Below are positions 22,816-37,519 of a stretch of 64,000 nucleotides of DNA, in pieces. The position numbers and the translations under genes are program-made. Below the pieces are notes generated by a model, which had not been told where the DNA came from, did no database searches, and saw nothing but the letters and a program-made list of their open reading frames with translations. The stretch's first letter is position 1, and each line of letters begins with the position of its first letter. This stretch comes from Holacanthus passer (Eukaryota; Chordata; Actinopteri; Pomacanthidae), in the NCBI GenBank assembly GCA_025331565.1, contig JAFREQ010000008.1, forward strand, positions 124,001-188,000, in the 5' to 3' direction.

Positions 22816-25800
22816 TCAGATATGATGAGCCACAAAGTAAAAACCTTCCTGGTCTTTCTATCTATGTTGAATTGTACTTTTTTTTATTTAAGGTGTTTAC
22901 ACAGGAAATTATGAGCCAGATACACACTTACAGAATAAACACAAAAATCCAAGCAGTCACATAAGAGCTCATTCTAAACAGAATAGGCTTTTTTTCCCTC
23001 CCAAGAATCAACAGGAGAAATCTATGAGATTATCCTGTACAGAATGAAGGTTTGACAAATACATTGTGATGGGTGTTGGCCTTTCCTTTATGAACACTAC
23101 TGATTAAACAGATAAACACCACAGACGCAACAAATCAGCTCCTCTCTCAGACAGATGGTCAGACGTGGCTTGCTGCCCTCGATGTGAACCCTCGATAAAC
23201 CGAGACTTCTGACAGAGAAAACCCAAGGGAAAAACTCTCAGTGCCTCTCAAGAAACTATTAGCACTGCAGCCACAATGTGAGATGCTAAATTACTCTGCC
23301 AACACAAGCTCAGCTAAGCATGTGCATGTAAATAATATACTTTCTTTAAATGTATTATATGAACAATGCAAGGAACATTCATGCCACATACAGTAGGTGT
23401 GTTTGTTCCAGGCTGTTTGTCAAGTACCGCAACGACAAGCCCAGAAAGATTTTCTGCTCCAAAGAATTAAGTGCGGCTGTTGCATCCCCCCATGGGTGAA
23501 GGTGTAGCTGCTAAAATGTGTTAATATGAGCTGTGTTGATCCTCTGGCTTTATGGGCCTGAGCTCTCCAGCCTCATCCTTGTGCTTTTGGCTGGTGAATC
23601 TGGGGACCCGCGACCTATCACAGTTCATCTGTAGGGTGTGTTGTATAAAGGCTGAGGAGCTGCACCTCGGGGCCTCTTGAGTGTTTGTGTGTCGTGAGCT
23701 GATTTGCAAGGACATAGTTACAACCTGCTTTGTTTTCTGTCTTAACATAAATGTGACCTGCCATTTTGTTCCATTCCTTTCTCTCCTGTTTTCTTGTGTT
23801 GATGGAGAGTTAGGTGGAGGCTTATTTTGTATTGTGATTTTATATCTATACTCAGGGTGGGTGTGTTTGTTATTTTGGCCAGACTCTCCCTGAAGTTTTT
23901 AAGTTTCTATATCCGGTGAAAGAAAATTGAAACACTGAACAAACAAATTCTCCATCTATATCTTGTGTTATTCGCCTCTCCCCGAGACCAACCCGGGGTC
24001 ATAACACTGGCTAATGCAAGGTCCATGCATGCCCACTCAGGAATCACACACCAACCCAAGAAACACACACATGCAGAGCTCAGACACAGCAGCCAGTAGA
24101 AACTCAAGATCTTCGGTCGTGCTCTCTGGGTAAGGTGCAATTTGACAACAGGAGATATCGATTCAGCTGCCTGCAGGCTTTTTATAGAAGCCAGCACCAT
24201 CATTACGACTCGTAACCCATCCGAGCCTGCCTCTTTGCCTGCCCTAATGCCTCCCCATCTACGCAGAGACACAGTGTGGAGAAAGAGAAACGGGGTTGAC
24301 AGAAGGGGTAAGAGAGGAGGCAATAACGAGGGCGATCGTAAACATAGTTAAATGAGGGGAAATTGGGAGAGAGAGAGAAAGGGATGGAGGATCGGGAAGG
24401 AGAAAGGAGCGGTGCGGGTTGTGGCAAACAAAATGGAGGGTGAAAAGAGGTTAATAAAAAACAAAGGTAAGGGAGTTATATTGTAGAAGATCGCAAGAGA
24501 GGGAGCTGAAATGTGCAGACATGAGCCACTGTTAACTGTCTGCACAGGAAATAAAAAAGGTGATGGAAAGAGAGAAGAGGGGGATGTTAAGCAGAGCAAA
24601 AACAATAAACACTGAATGTGTTGCTTATTACTGCTCGTACTGTTAATACAGACGGCTGCATAAATTTCCTGCTGAAACTCGTGCGCAAGTGCTGAGGAAT
24701 TATAAAGAGCTTAAGTAAGGTTTTAAAACCTAATGTTAGGTAACAGAACCATAATCACTTCTCTGCCTCGGTGTTGGGAAAAGCAGTAAATTAATACACG
24801 TCTTTAATACCTTTCAAAACACAACCTAAGGGGCTCTTGCTGCTACTTACATTTCTAAATGCAAATATAATCCTAAATTCAAGGGACTAAGCACAGTTGA
24901 TGTGTGCATGCAAATGTGTGGGGGAGTGATGTGTGCCCGTAAGATTTCAGGAGCCACGCTGCCATGCTGTGTATTCCATGCAGCTTGAGCTCGAGCAATA
25001 AATAACATGTGGTAACCAATTCAGTCTGATCATCGGGCTACCACGATGCGTTTGTGTGTCTGTGTTCGTGTGTGTTTCCAGCAACTCTGTCAAGGCTCAA
25101 GGCTTAACCTGCGAAACGTGTGTGATCCGTCCGCAGCTGTGAATATCCTGCTTTCATCACTCAATGGGAGCTTTGCCAGGTGATCAAAAGCTGCTGACAG
25201 GGTGAGCAGTCAACAGCTCTCACAGATAAAGGAGGCAAAGACAGTGTCGAGCAAATGAAAAGACGGGTTTTTAATTGAACTCTTGTGGTGTTAGAGACTT
25301 GCTCGCCTTCGGAGCTATTAAGGATCACTGATATCTGTAATCCAATGCTACAGATCTATTACTTTGGGAGGAGATTATACTGTAGTGGTGGGGATTGACT
25401 CATGTTGAGATACTCAACTTGTATCTCCAAATTATCCAAAAATGTGGGTCATCAAAACTTTTAAGCAACTGAAAATATGCAGCTCTGTTCTGATGCATTT
25501 CTGATTACCTTTATTGTGAAAGTGTGTCACACAGATTATTGATTTTTGTCCACCCACACACCCAGAAGTGTAAAAATTTAAGGTTTCTACCCTCGAGGGA
25601 CAATATGGAAATTTTGATAAACATCATTGCCTCTGAATACAGAAACATACTCCTCCATTGCCTCTGAATGGCCTGTTCTTTCTGGAACTAAATCTTCCTG
25701 TGATCAGTTCACTGATGAGCCAAGCACGTGTCAGCGCATATTGATAATCACTTCAGGTGTCAAAACTCTGCTGCTTCACTCCGGCGCTGAGAGAATCTGC

Positions 25801-28800
25801 AGCGTCTTGTCGGGTCTGCTATCTGTGGTTCTGGTCTGAAGCCAAACAGCAGTGAGGAAGCTGTCTGCGGCGCTCACCGAAGCTCACGCTGTTAGTGATG
25901 CTTGTCGCTCGGTGGAAGAGCTCAGCCGGGGACCGAGCTTGTCCAATCAGATCAGATCGTTTTCATCTGCGCGATTATGTATAGAAGCTGGCTTCCTTGA
26001 ATTGTGTGCACACCTGTGTTGTTTAGTCATCCCACAAAAGCAATTTTCATTTAGTTTCTTCATTGTGTTTTTCCTGTGCTGGAGAGTCAGTACAGTCGTC
26101 AGGTTGTTGTTGTCTTTTGCAGAAGGCTTATTAATAAACCTCTGAGTCATCATCGAGTGTGTAGCTGGGTGTGTATCAGAACACCTGCTCTCACCTTTCA
26201 GCTGGACAAACCGTTCCCTTTGTGTGGCCCTTGGTTTTACGGCAGCAGAAGAAAGAATGACACTTTGCATACATAAATAAGCTCAACAGCCCTGCCGGCG
26301 TGAGGCAAATGGAACGACTGCGAGAGGCAATCATGTAGCATTAGTCATGCATTTCTGTTTGGTGACATTAAGTGTTCTGTGCTCATCGAGTGCTTTTAAG
26401 AGTCAGACATGAGACACTGAGCGGAGGGAAATGGAGAAGTAATCAGGCACATGTGAAGACGAGTGTATAATTGTGTTAGTGTACACGCTCACAGAAAAAC
26501 ATGTTACTGTTCAAAATCATGAGCTCACATACAAACACACTGATACAGACAGTCATCTAGAAACCTACATGTTTTCAGTGTGCATTAAACACACACACAC
26601 CAGCATAAAACTTTTCTCAGCCTTATGTGCGCACAAGTTTACACACCACACTACAACACGAGTGTGATCTTTGCCAGTTATTTACCGTGCAGATTTCCAA
26701 TAGTGGCACATTATTACTTGGCTCGCACGATGGTGATTGCTTAAGGCAGTCACCCAAACACTGCCGTCCTCCCACACACGCGTCGTCAAACAGCCATGTG
26801 TAACAAGGTTATATTATGCTATGTGTACGGTCCTTACACTCTGCTCTCAGATCGACCGTCTGACGTGGAAGCTGTGTGAACATGTTATTCAAACATGCAC
26901 GACCTCATAAAGCTCATTTGGGAATATTTTACGTTGATGGATTTGGTTTCATGTTCACACAGTGGATGCAGATACACTGAAATCGAAATACCTTCAACCA
27001 GCCAAGACGATGTACAGTAGATTCAACTCAATGGATTCCAATGACTGAACACATTCTGTATTAAACACAAACTACAATATACTCTGCAACTAAAAACCCT
27101 GAGCTTTCATTTTTATTGAAATTATACAACGCTGTTTTGGCTTTGTTTTTTAGCAGGCCACAGACAAAAGTTGATGCCCTACTTTCTACATTCTCCACTT
27201 CTCTGCTTTTCTCTCACTCTTCTTTCCTATACTTTTTTTTTTAAACCCCATTCTCTTTCTATCTCTTCCTCTGTGTCTTTTAGTAGCTGCTTGAAATGTA
27301 AACTGTACGGTTGACAAATGGTGAGTCACAATGTGGGAAGATAAATCAGCCCAACTCTGCAACGCTGCCAAGAACCTATCTCTCTTTCCATCCTCTTTCT
27401 CTCCTCCTCTCCTTGCAGCCGTCTTTGCGTTCACCCTTGTGTTCACACATGCACACCTACACCAATCGCCTGGTTACGCTCGGAGGCGTGCATCCTTTTC
27501 AAAAGAGCCTACGACACCCCTTCCAACCACCCTCTCGCTTTTTCTCTAACTCGCAGGAACGCCGAAGTGTGCACACAATACATGTTCACAACGTGTGCAT
27601 GGTGACAAACACGCAGATGCAACATTGAGCTTGTAACACTGCCTGCGTGTTACAGTCTCTATAAAGCTGCAGGCAGTATTACGGAAGAGATTAAAGTGCT
27701 GCTGTATTCAGGCATGACTCATTCACCCCAGAAACTACAAATGTTTCAAACAGCCAGAGACCCAATCTCCTATTTAAATGGAGAGAAACGAGAGGGTGGA
27801 AAGGAAGGAACATTGGGAGGAATAAAGAAAGAGGTGGAAGTGAAATGAAAGCGCTGATGACAAACAGCTAGAAATGATTTCACACTGATTCATGGAAAAA
27901 ATATAATGATCTAAAAACATGAAAAGAATGAAAGGAGGAAAAATAGAAACGAACATGGGACGAAAATTAAAAGGTGGAAGGATGGAAGAGGAAAAACACG
28001 CACGCTGCGCCCATTAAATCAATAAAGCAGTCGTATCCAACTTCCAAAAAAGAAGGCGGAAGATAATATGATGGTGATGATGGATGACAACATCTTACAT
28101 GGTAATTGTGATGAATATCAGCCAAGATGGTAATGACAGTGATTCCAGTAGCTCTGATAGCTCATTATGGTCCAGATGGCCTTATTGATACAGCACGGGA
28201 GAGCTCGTGACATTGGTCCTTAACCCTTACAAGTGACAGGCTGCTTAGACCCATGACACCCAAAGCCAATCAGCTCTGACTTTTAAAACTTTTAAACCAC
28301 ATGCAGACGTCCACAAAACAAATTCATCACAATCATAGACAACGTTTTTTCTTCGTATTACTTGTTTTACAGTCAGAATGCATCAGATCACTGCACTAAT
28401 TAGCAAATTGACACTTCATTCGGGAAACAGGAAGTTGATTGGCGCAAGAAACAAGTGGATCAATACTTGTTTGTGTGCTGCACTTCTGTGCTCTGGACAC
28501 ACACGAGCATCGCCTCCGATCTAATCAGTCAACAACGCGGCAGCTCACAGAAATTTCCATTTAGAAGGAATTCGCTCTGAACACATTTCCTCCGCTCTTC
28601 AACGCACTCAGCCCGCATCAGCCACACCTCTGTCTCGCTCTCTTGCCCCCTGTATTTCCTCCTCTTTCCTACATCTCCCTCTTTCACAGCCTGACCCTGT
28701 CGTATCCTCTAATCTGTCGCTGGGAATTTGTTTCTCCCTGATCTGCCCTTTTTTTATCATTCCACCTCATCTTTTAGGGGCCAGAAGAGCAGATAAAATA

Positions 28801-31180
28801 GCACCTATCAGCCCAAGAAGGAGATAAGGAAGCCGGGGAAAATAGCAGCGATTGCCATGTGTTCTTGCCTATCTACACCCTGCTCTGAGGTATGACCGGC
28901 ATAAAACATGGGCTGGAGACAAGTCGCAAAAATCACTGGGTAAAAATCAAAAAGGAAGCACATACATATAGAATTAATCCAGAAAGCACTAAAAAAAGAC
29001 CTAATAGTTTGTAAAATACAAGAAGATCTAGATCTGTCTAGCTCTATTTGAGAGCTAGTACAGCCCCTATTATATTTAAAAGTGGATCTGAAGGTCAAAG
29101 GTTATACCAGACCCTCTTTGATGCTGGTTGGCCGACAGATGATGGGAAACCATAAATGAACCAATCAGTGCCAAAGTAGTAATCTGCAATCTCTACTGTG
29201 ACTCAGGTGTTGTAATGATTACTTCTTAAAGATGACATTTTCAACTCAAGATGCACAAAAGTTTATCTTCTTGGCTGATCTTCGTACAATTTTATGTTCA
29301 GAAATCAGTGCTTCATCATATTCCCTGACCTTAAAGGTGTCAGCTAGAGCCCACATATATACATTTGTCCATTCATCATAGAAAACCACACTTGACTTTA
29401 TTAGTTTGTGTCACAGTAGCCAGCAGTGAAATTTCATGAGTTGGAGTGTTGGATGTCAGCTCGCAAAAAAACTTTGTTTACATTTCCAAAAGCGCGTGGT
29501 CTAATTTATTCATTTCTCCCACATCCTCCGCCTACCGCTCTAACAAAGCAGTCGGGGAGGTGTGGGTGAAGGCCAGCAGTCCGGTACAACTCTGCTGTGG
29601 GTGGTATCCAGCTCCAATAACTGTGGTTCTCCTGAGGCCCCGTGCTCACTAAGACACGGCCACTTTTAAGCGATGAAATCCCTGAGAGATTTGATGAAAT
29701 CCCTCGAAATGACACCCCAGCCGCGTAATCCGCTTCACTCAGAAACAGTCACGTTACAGAAGATGCTCTAGCTGCTGTTTCACTGGGGCTTTAGAACAAT
29801 TAAAGATGAACTACTTGTATTATACTCAGACTGTGTGCCAAAAACATGTCATATGAAACAGATTGAACAGGTAGTTTCAAAGCATTTCAATCCAGTGTGT
29901 CTTGTGGAAGCTACAAGAAAACAATGTCATCGACTAACAGAGTCAAAGCTTTAACAAACTACAGGCTCCATCATCCTCTCAAATGAATCAGTATGATTTT
30001 CAGCTTTTGTGCACAACCTTCTGCAACAATGAGCCCCTCATTCCCCTCTCTACTGCACAATTCCCCATCTCTATCCTCTCATCTGTCTGTAAAAGGTGAT
30101 GAGAAAACTGTATCCATCTCCGGCACCTGCATCCATTTGGCCAGATCCCGGAAGCGAACACAGACCTGTGGCAACGAGGGAAAAACCAGCAGAAACAACA
30201 ACAAAAGTCCTTTTGTCTTCACAAGCGGACGTCTAGACAAAACGCCTGGACAGCTCGGCGGCCGACTGCTCCGGGCCCGAGCGATGAGGTGAGGAATCAA
30301 ATTAACAAGGGAGGCAGCTGGCATCGGCAGAGCCCTTTGGCTGGGGCCTGTTGTTTTGGTGATAGAAGGGATGAATTAATGAGATATGATGTGCTACGCT
30401 GCACTGTCTCACCTTGTTACACTGTGATGACGGTCACAGCACCTTTCCTGTGCTCACCAAGGACACGTCTTTTGTATCCTCTTCATTAGAGCCTCGACAA
30501 GCGACGGTATTGTATGTTCAGAGAGCGTGTCCTTGAAAAATAAACCACAGGACCCTCTGTTGTTTCGGCCCATTGATCCATATCTGTTCTTTTCTGTCTT
30601 CTTTGAGACCACTGTCAATGGGATGAACGCAATATTTAGTTGGGACATTTGACAAATAACCGAATATGATTCTCAGTTTTTATCTGATAAATGAAATGGG
30701 TGGTCAAATACATCCGGACAATCCACGTGAGAGATTTGTGTTAACGTGTCCATGGCAACATCACAAAGCCAGATTCTCATTCTGAATCCTCCTTGAAGCC
30801 CTAAAACCCTCTCACACAGAACATGTCACCTGTGAGACAACCAGTTATGCCCCTTCACAGAGTTCTAGTTTAGTGGAGTGATTTTGTAAAGTGGAAAAAC
30901 ACAAGATGAATCTGCACAGACCAAACCTGTGCCCCTTTAGCTATGAGAACAATACTATATAGAATGAGCTCATTTCTAATTTTCTATGGCTGCCGAGGTG
31001 GAAAACACTGTAACTTTCAGTTGGCTTCGGTATTTTATAAAGTTCATAGTCAACTTTACTGTCAGTTCTGCCATATGTACAGGATTGAAATGGCATTTCC
31101 CTCAGACCCCAGTGTTGGTGTATACAAGTAATGAAACAAAACAACAACAGTGTAAAATACTATAATAAGAACAAAATGCT

Positions 31181-31196
31181 AAAAAAAAAAAAAAAA
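31181..31196. repeat. A16 homopolymer
   Basis: A run of 16 A in intron 2. No retroelement body is recognised beside it. Confidence 0.9.
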
Positions 31197-33559
31197 GTAC
31201 AAAGAATTTCATAATGTTTTTTTGTAGTGATCCTCTCTCCTCTTTCATGATATATGTGATTTATTTATCAATAACAATATATAGTATTTTGTGATGTCTT
31301 CAATGTATTGGAAATGCTTTTAAAATAACCAGAATACAATGACTTTTTTCAGCTAATTCTACTGAATAAAATACCTAAAAACTTTGGGTACTTCATCACA
31401 TCGACTCACTGATTTGCAGAAGCATCAAAAAATGGCCTAATAAAACCAAAGATAATACAGGGATAGATACCCTTTACATTTCACTTTTTTAATAATTCCT
31501 GACTCACATTTCTCTTCACTTAATTTTTTTTTCAAATCTCTTGAAGAGAGAGAACAAAGAGTTTCACTTGTCAATGTGTGTGTGAAATGGCAAACTCCAG
31601 TGGAACAGTGCAACGGGACATTTAAATTATAACACTGGTGCCAGTCTTGCACTTAAGGACTTGGAGAAATTGCATTCAATAAAGTGAGGAAAAAATATTG
31701 AATTTCAAGTCTCAATAGTTTGGATTGTCTCAAATGATGTTTTGTGTGAGCATGAAATAAAGTGTACACACTACAGTACGTTGGAGACACACAGATGACG
31801 CTAATGTCTACATTTGCATCACTTAGGGCGCCCAGCATGACAATCTAATAAATTTGCGAGACAGCTTAAAAGGGAGAGGAATTGCTCAAAAGCTATCCCT
31901 CATTATCGTCCCTATTACTTCTTGACTTTTCACTTCCGCTGTAATGCAACACAGACATAGATCTAATGGTCCCATCTTCCATTGTGTTGCGACGCACACT
32001 GTCTTCCACGTGACATCTCTGGGCGCGGAGATAAGCGTGCAGAGCGGCTCTTTGTCTCTTATCTGTCACACAGACTCAAAAACACCAGCATCCTTCAATA
32101 TTTTTTTTTGTCAGTCTCTCCTTATGCTCTCTCTGCCTCTGACGAAGTGAGCTACACATTATGTAATGCGTCTACACGTGGCGATACAGTGGTAAAACCA
32201 TGCTCGGTGCATAAATACACACACCTCCTCACCATCACGTGGAGTAAACATAAGTCCCGACATGCCAAATCATATCATTCAAAGGAACGTGTAATCTGAT
32301 GTAATTAAAGACTTAAAGATTGCATGTACCATTGCATTGGCAGCGTGGCTAATTGCATTTGCAGAATTTCTTAGTGGTTTGCGATAACGGCATGACCGCC
32401 ATCCAGTCAGACCCTGGCTTCATCTGCATACTCCCCACTAAAATATAAATGCAGTTAAATGTGATACTGCGAGAAGAAGAGAAGAGAAATCAAACTGCAT
32501 GAACATAAAATCATACTAATGAAGGTGATTAGAGCGCGTAGTGGCTAAATACCAGAATATGAATACAGTCCACCTTGAAGATGGAACACACTGTGCAATT
32601 AAAATGAAGGCAGCTTAAAAATCAGCATTTTAAGGTGGTGGCTGTGATTCTAAATGGACTAAAAGAGGTTCATCAAACAGAAACTATAGAGGGGACAGCA
32701 TCAAACTTCATTTCGAAAATCAATGCATGAGATAATGTGGATAATGTGTGTCGAGGTCATGCTGGTGCGCTTTTGGTATTTTTGGCGCCTGAGACATGTG
32801 ACACACTTCAGGGGCCAATATACTTCAACAGTTCTTGTCAGATGGTTGGTTGGCTTTGGAAACCGTGTACAAGTGAGTGTAAGAACCATAACTTTTGCCT
32901 TCTGCCGTGGTCAGACAACACATAACCCGGCCTTTAGATATTCGATGGTACTAGAAGGAATATATTGACACTTTCATTGCTTGCTTTCATTCCTTTTTAA
33001 ATGCTGTTGTCCAGTAATCCAGTGCTTTTGGATGAAGATGATGGCGGGAACAGACACTCTTGAGGGACAGGAGCTCAGATGTAAGTGTGGTGATTTTGCA
33101 CCACTCTGGTGCTGGTTGCACAAATTCAGCTGGTGGATCTGCCGCGTGTAATTGCAGCTTGACAATGTGCCTCACTCCAATTAGACGCTGCAGATGGATC
33201 ACAGACCTGCCGCTAATCAGCTGGAAAGGGAAATGCCCTCGTGCAGCAGGGTAACTGTGAAAATGCAGTTTGTGTTGCACCTTGCGCTGCACTTTGCACT
33301 GCGGGCCTTCGTGAAAACAGAGCTATACGTCTTTGATTTTCAGCTTCTATCATACCTTCATTTCATTCTCTCTTTCCCTGCGCTTCGTGCTTTCTACCCA
33401 CTCAAGCCACCCTGATGCAAACAGACCTCTTTTTACATTTCCCTTTGTTTTCCATTTCCAGTTCCTCTCAGCTGGAGGGTACAGTTCGGCCCATAAGATG
33501 TTCATAATTCGGAGGCCCTGGTGTGATATTTCTCCAGAAAACATCGGTAGACTTTCACT

Positions 33560-33584
33560 GTTTGTTTGTTTGTTTGTTTGTTGT
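33560..33584. repeat. (TTTG)n microsatellite
   Basis: About six TTTG units followed by a short TG run. Confidence 0.92.
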
Positions 33585-36500
33585 GTGTGTGTAGGCACAT
33601 GTGAGTGTGCGCAGCATCACGAGCCAGAGGGCCCATGAGTAACACATCTCAGCAACACTGTTACTTCACTCAGAAACAAAATAGTATTCTATTTACACAA
33701 CAAGTCCTCGCACCTAAACGTCAAAGTAGGCTACTAGTCAGATGCATGTTTCAGAAACGAGTCAGGCAATTTACATCTTTTAGTGCAGGTCATTGATTCT
33801 CCAACAGTTACTCCTGTGTCTTTCTGCCTCTCTCTCATCCCCATTTCTTCTCACTTTTCACTGTCACTAATCCCACAGTACAGAAATCGCAGAAGCTTTC
33901 AGTGACCTTTGTGCTGTAAAGGTTAGTAAGCAGTCTTTACACATCAGATAAAGGCAAAGGTCAGCATGCCGGCTCTACCCGAGGCAATACCCTTTTTACT
34001 GCAAAACTACAAATTTGCATTTTTCAAAAAGCAAAACCTCACATCAAACATACCTCCAAAAACTTAAAATGCCATAATGCAGGACAACAGATTAGCAGTG
34101 ACTAATAATTTTAAATGTTTGCACTCCTCTATGTGAAAATATTCAGGCCTTGATGTTTCTTCTATATAACTGTTTCATGTTTTTATGTGAATTCTGCATG
34201 ATGGGGGACCGTTAACACATTTAGTAGTTTTTTGCAAATTTCTCGACACAGACTATTCTAATTTGCATCAGGGCAGAAGACGATGGTGCGTCTCCTCCTC
34301 CAGCTGCTATTTAACGGTTCACTGGCTAAAGATAAAATGAATGCAATCAAGCTACTGAAACTATTTTCACACATAGAAAGACTGAAGATCCACTGTCCTA
34401 CCTCTCACTGCTTCCTCAAAAATTGTACTATTTTGACATCAGTACGTCTTTAGTACATCATTGTGAAATTTTGGGATGCTGAAAATGAATTTGGCTCTCC
34501 CAACCTGTGGCACTGGACTTTACACTGTGTGTTACTAGGTCATAGTTGATAGTAAATCTGAGGCATTGCATTACAGCACAAACCACAAGTGTCTGCTCCT
34601 GTACAAGCACAAAGTGAATGCTCTCTGAGTCCTATGTAACACTGGAGGTGCAGAAAGCGAACAATGAATAGATGTATCCAAAACGCCGGGGAGGAGGCGG
34701 GGGCACAGGGAGGGTTGTGAATACACACTGGTCTCATGGTTTTACAGCAATTATAGCAAAACAATCACAAATTACAGCAATCAAACATGATTATTTTGAC
34801 AGTAGCACACTGTATGATGTACGATACTACATGAAGCCATATCATTATGTTACTCACAAAAAGAGTTCAGAGATGCAGCACTTGTGAGTTTAGTCAGTGC
34901 AGCTGAGCAGATTTTCATAAACAGCATTTCATCAAGTCTCACTCTTTTCGCACACACACATTTAAAGATATGCAGCATCTTTATGACTCTAAGAAAGTGA
35001 ACAATAGACTCCAGACTGCATGCACTTGCCACTGAGACTTCAGAGCAGATAGCTGTCTTCAAAAATGAAAAAGATGTGTGTGTGATGTGTGTTTGTGTGT
35101 GCATGGGTACACAAGATTGTACGTGAGATGAGCTGTGCCATTGCCAAGAGAAGTGAACTGCATAAATCACATCAACATACTTGCAAGACGGCCATCATTC
35201 TGAAAAGAGAAAAGTCAGGATGACACAAAGGGAAAGGGGGGGAGGGTTCGAGATTATATCAAGAGAGAATAAAGGAGATGAGCTTTTTGTGTTGTGCCTG
35301 CAAAGTACTGTACATACGATGCAAAACTGGAAGATCATGGAGACTAAAATCAGAGAGAAAGAGAGAGGAAGAAGACAAAAAAGATGAAGAAAAATGGAAA
35401 GTTAAGAGAAATTAGAAAAACAGAGGCCAAGACAGGTGAGATGGGAAGAAAAATCCACTAGATGCCCTCCCTCTCTTCCTCTTTTTTTACAGCTAGAAAT
35501 ATACAGTCAGTGGGACACAAAAAACAACATCATAAAAGGTTGTCATCATGACAGAGGTTGACAAACTGCACAGCATCGTGGGGTGTTGGGCGCTTTTCCT
35601 TCCCCCTCTGAGTGGTACTGTGGATGGACTCATTATATAGCAAGAAGGAAATGAGTGGTCCTCCAACCAAACCAGAAATACCAGTGTTAATGGAACCCCG
35701 AGGAAGGATGAGCGCTAATTAAAAGACGGAGGGACAAAAGGACAAAATGAGACCACTAAAACTGAATGAGACCACAGTTGCCAGCTTGTGGATTTAGCCT
35801 ACGAGGAAATATGTGTTACTGATGATACTGAAACTACAGCAGTGAAAGTCTAATCCGCATATTATCAAGGACATGTGATGTTAAAAAAATAGAACAAAGA
35901 AAAGGCTTGATATGAAACACAAAGTGTTGGCAGTAGGATATACAAAGTAGGAGGCCCTTCATTCACTTGCAACTGGATGTGCATGTGATCTAACTGTACA
36001 TGGAAGTTTCCACTGTCAAAGTCAACATCTGCCGTTATGTATTCACTCTTAAACTACTAAATTGTTAAAGAGGTGTTGTGAAGGTTCCATTAATTCTTCC
36101 CTCGTGCAGCCTGCAAGGGTAAAATAAGGATAAAGTGCAGTGTGTGGTCATGAGTAGCTTAATATTGCTGCTTCATCCCTTTTCTCTCCAACTACCAGAG
36201 CTGCACTTTTGCTTGCACACCTTAAAAAAAACTGCAAAATCCTATTATGTGTAATTCAATCAGGACCAAGCGAGCCACTCGGCACGACTGTACATGTCTG
36301 CTTGTGATTATGTGTGTGTGCTCATGTCCATGGCAACAGATGTGTTGATAATGAGCTCAGGTTTTGGACGCAGAGTTTGTGGTTACAGCGGTGAGAGAAA
36401 TTATGTAAATAGAGCATCGTGTGTGCAAATACTCCCACCGCTCTTGATCTGGACAGCATCTGATCGCGGCACTGACCACCTTCTGGAAGAGCCGCAACAG

Positions 36501-37342
36501 TCATTATGTTTGCAGGCCTGCTCGCACAGTCAGCAAAGCCAGTGACACAGTGTGGCAACGATGAATGCTTAATTGATGACTATCCGATGGTATTGTTTGT
36601 CTGACTCGTGCTGCAAAGCTGTCCTGTCGCACACGCTGGAAGACGTGTGTGTGATTAATAATGGACTGTAACAGTAGCTGTGTGTTTACACAGGGTGACC
36701 TCCTCCCATCGCCCGCTCACGCTTCATTGGTCAAATTAGGTTTACTAATTGCTTGCTGCTGGTCATTGAATAAACATGCGGCCGCCGATGAGAGAATTCA
36801 TCCCCAAAAGTAAAGCTGCAGTCTCCTTCTTACCCAACAACAAGCAGATGACTGTTGTCAATGCTGGCTGATTACTCAGCACTGTCAACAAATCTCTGGC
36901 AGAGGAAAAGTGTTGGCAGCGCCTGGAGTTGATAGAGGAGGACATGCAATATCAGCTGAAGTCAAGTCTATTGATTCACTCAGTGTTGATATCACATCCA
37001 GAGACATTACGAATCAGGATCAAAGATATTTAACACAGCTTACAGTATCATGTTGCAGTTTTAGTTACACTTAGTTTATTAGGCGCTCGCACACGAGCTG
37101 AAGCTGCTGCAGTCAAATACAACAGGCCTGTGATAAATCCTACTGTCATGAAGGTTATAATGTTCAGTTTCCATTGAAACTGCTTCACAGAGGTGCTGAT
37201 TCAACTTTATGGTCATTTTACCGCTTCACCTAATAAACTGGCAACTGAGTGTTTATTGAGACAAACACGTTGGGTTGAGTGCGTCATAACTTATATCAGG
37301 ATGAATGTTCAGAAACATAACCATTAACAGTCTGACCACTTT

Positions 37343-37360
37343 TTGTGTGTGTGTGTGTGA
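37343..37360. repeat. (GT)n microsatellite, short
   Basis: About eight GT units in intron 2. Confidence 0.85.
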
Positions 37361-37502
37361 TACTGAATGAAATGAACTGTGTTGTGCTGCTATGCATTAC
37401 ATCAACTCTGAATATGAGGACAAAAAAGAAAATAAACGAGTTACAGTTAACTAAATACTCCGGTATTTCTCCTCAACAAAAGAGAAGTAGTGAGAATATA
37501 AT

Positions 37503-37519
37503 TAAGTAAGTAAGTAAGT
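37503..37519. repeat. (TAAG)4 microsatellite
   Basis: Four TAAG units followed by TTACTTTATTTA. This resembles the simple-repeat edge of fish interspersed elements, but no body is identifiable. Confidence 0.8.
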
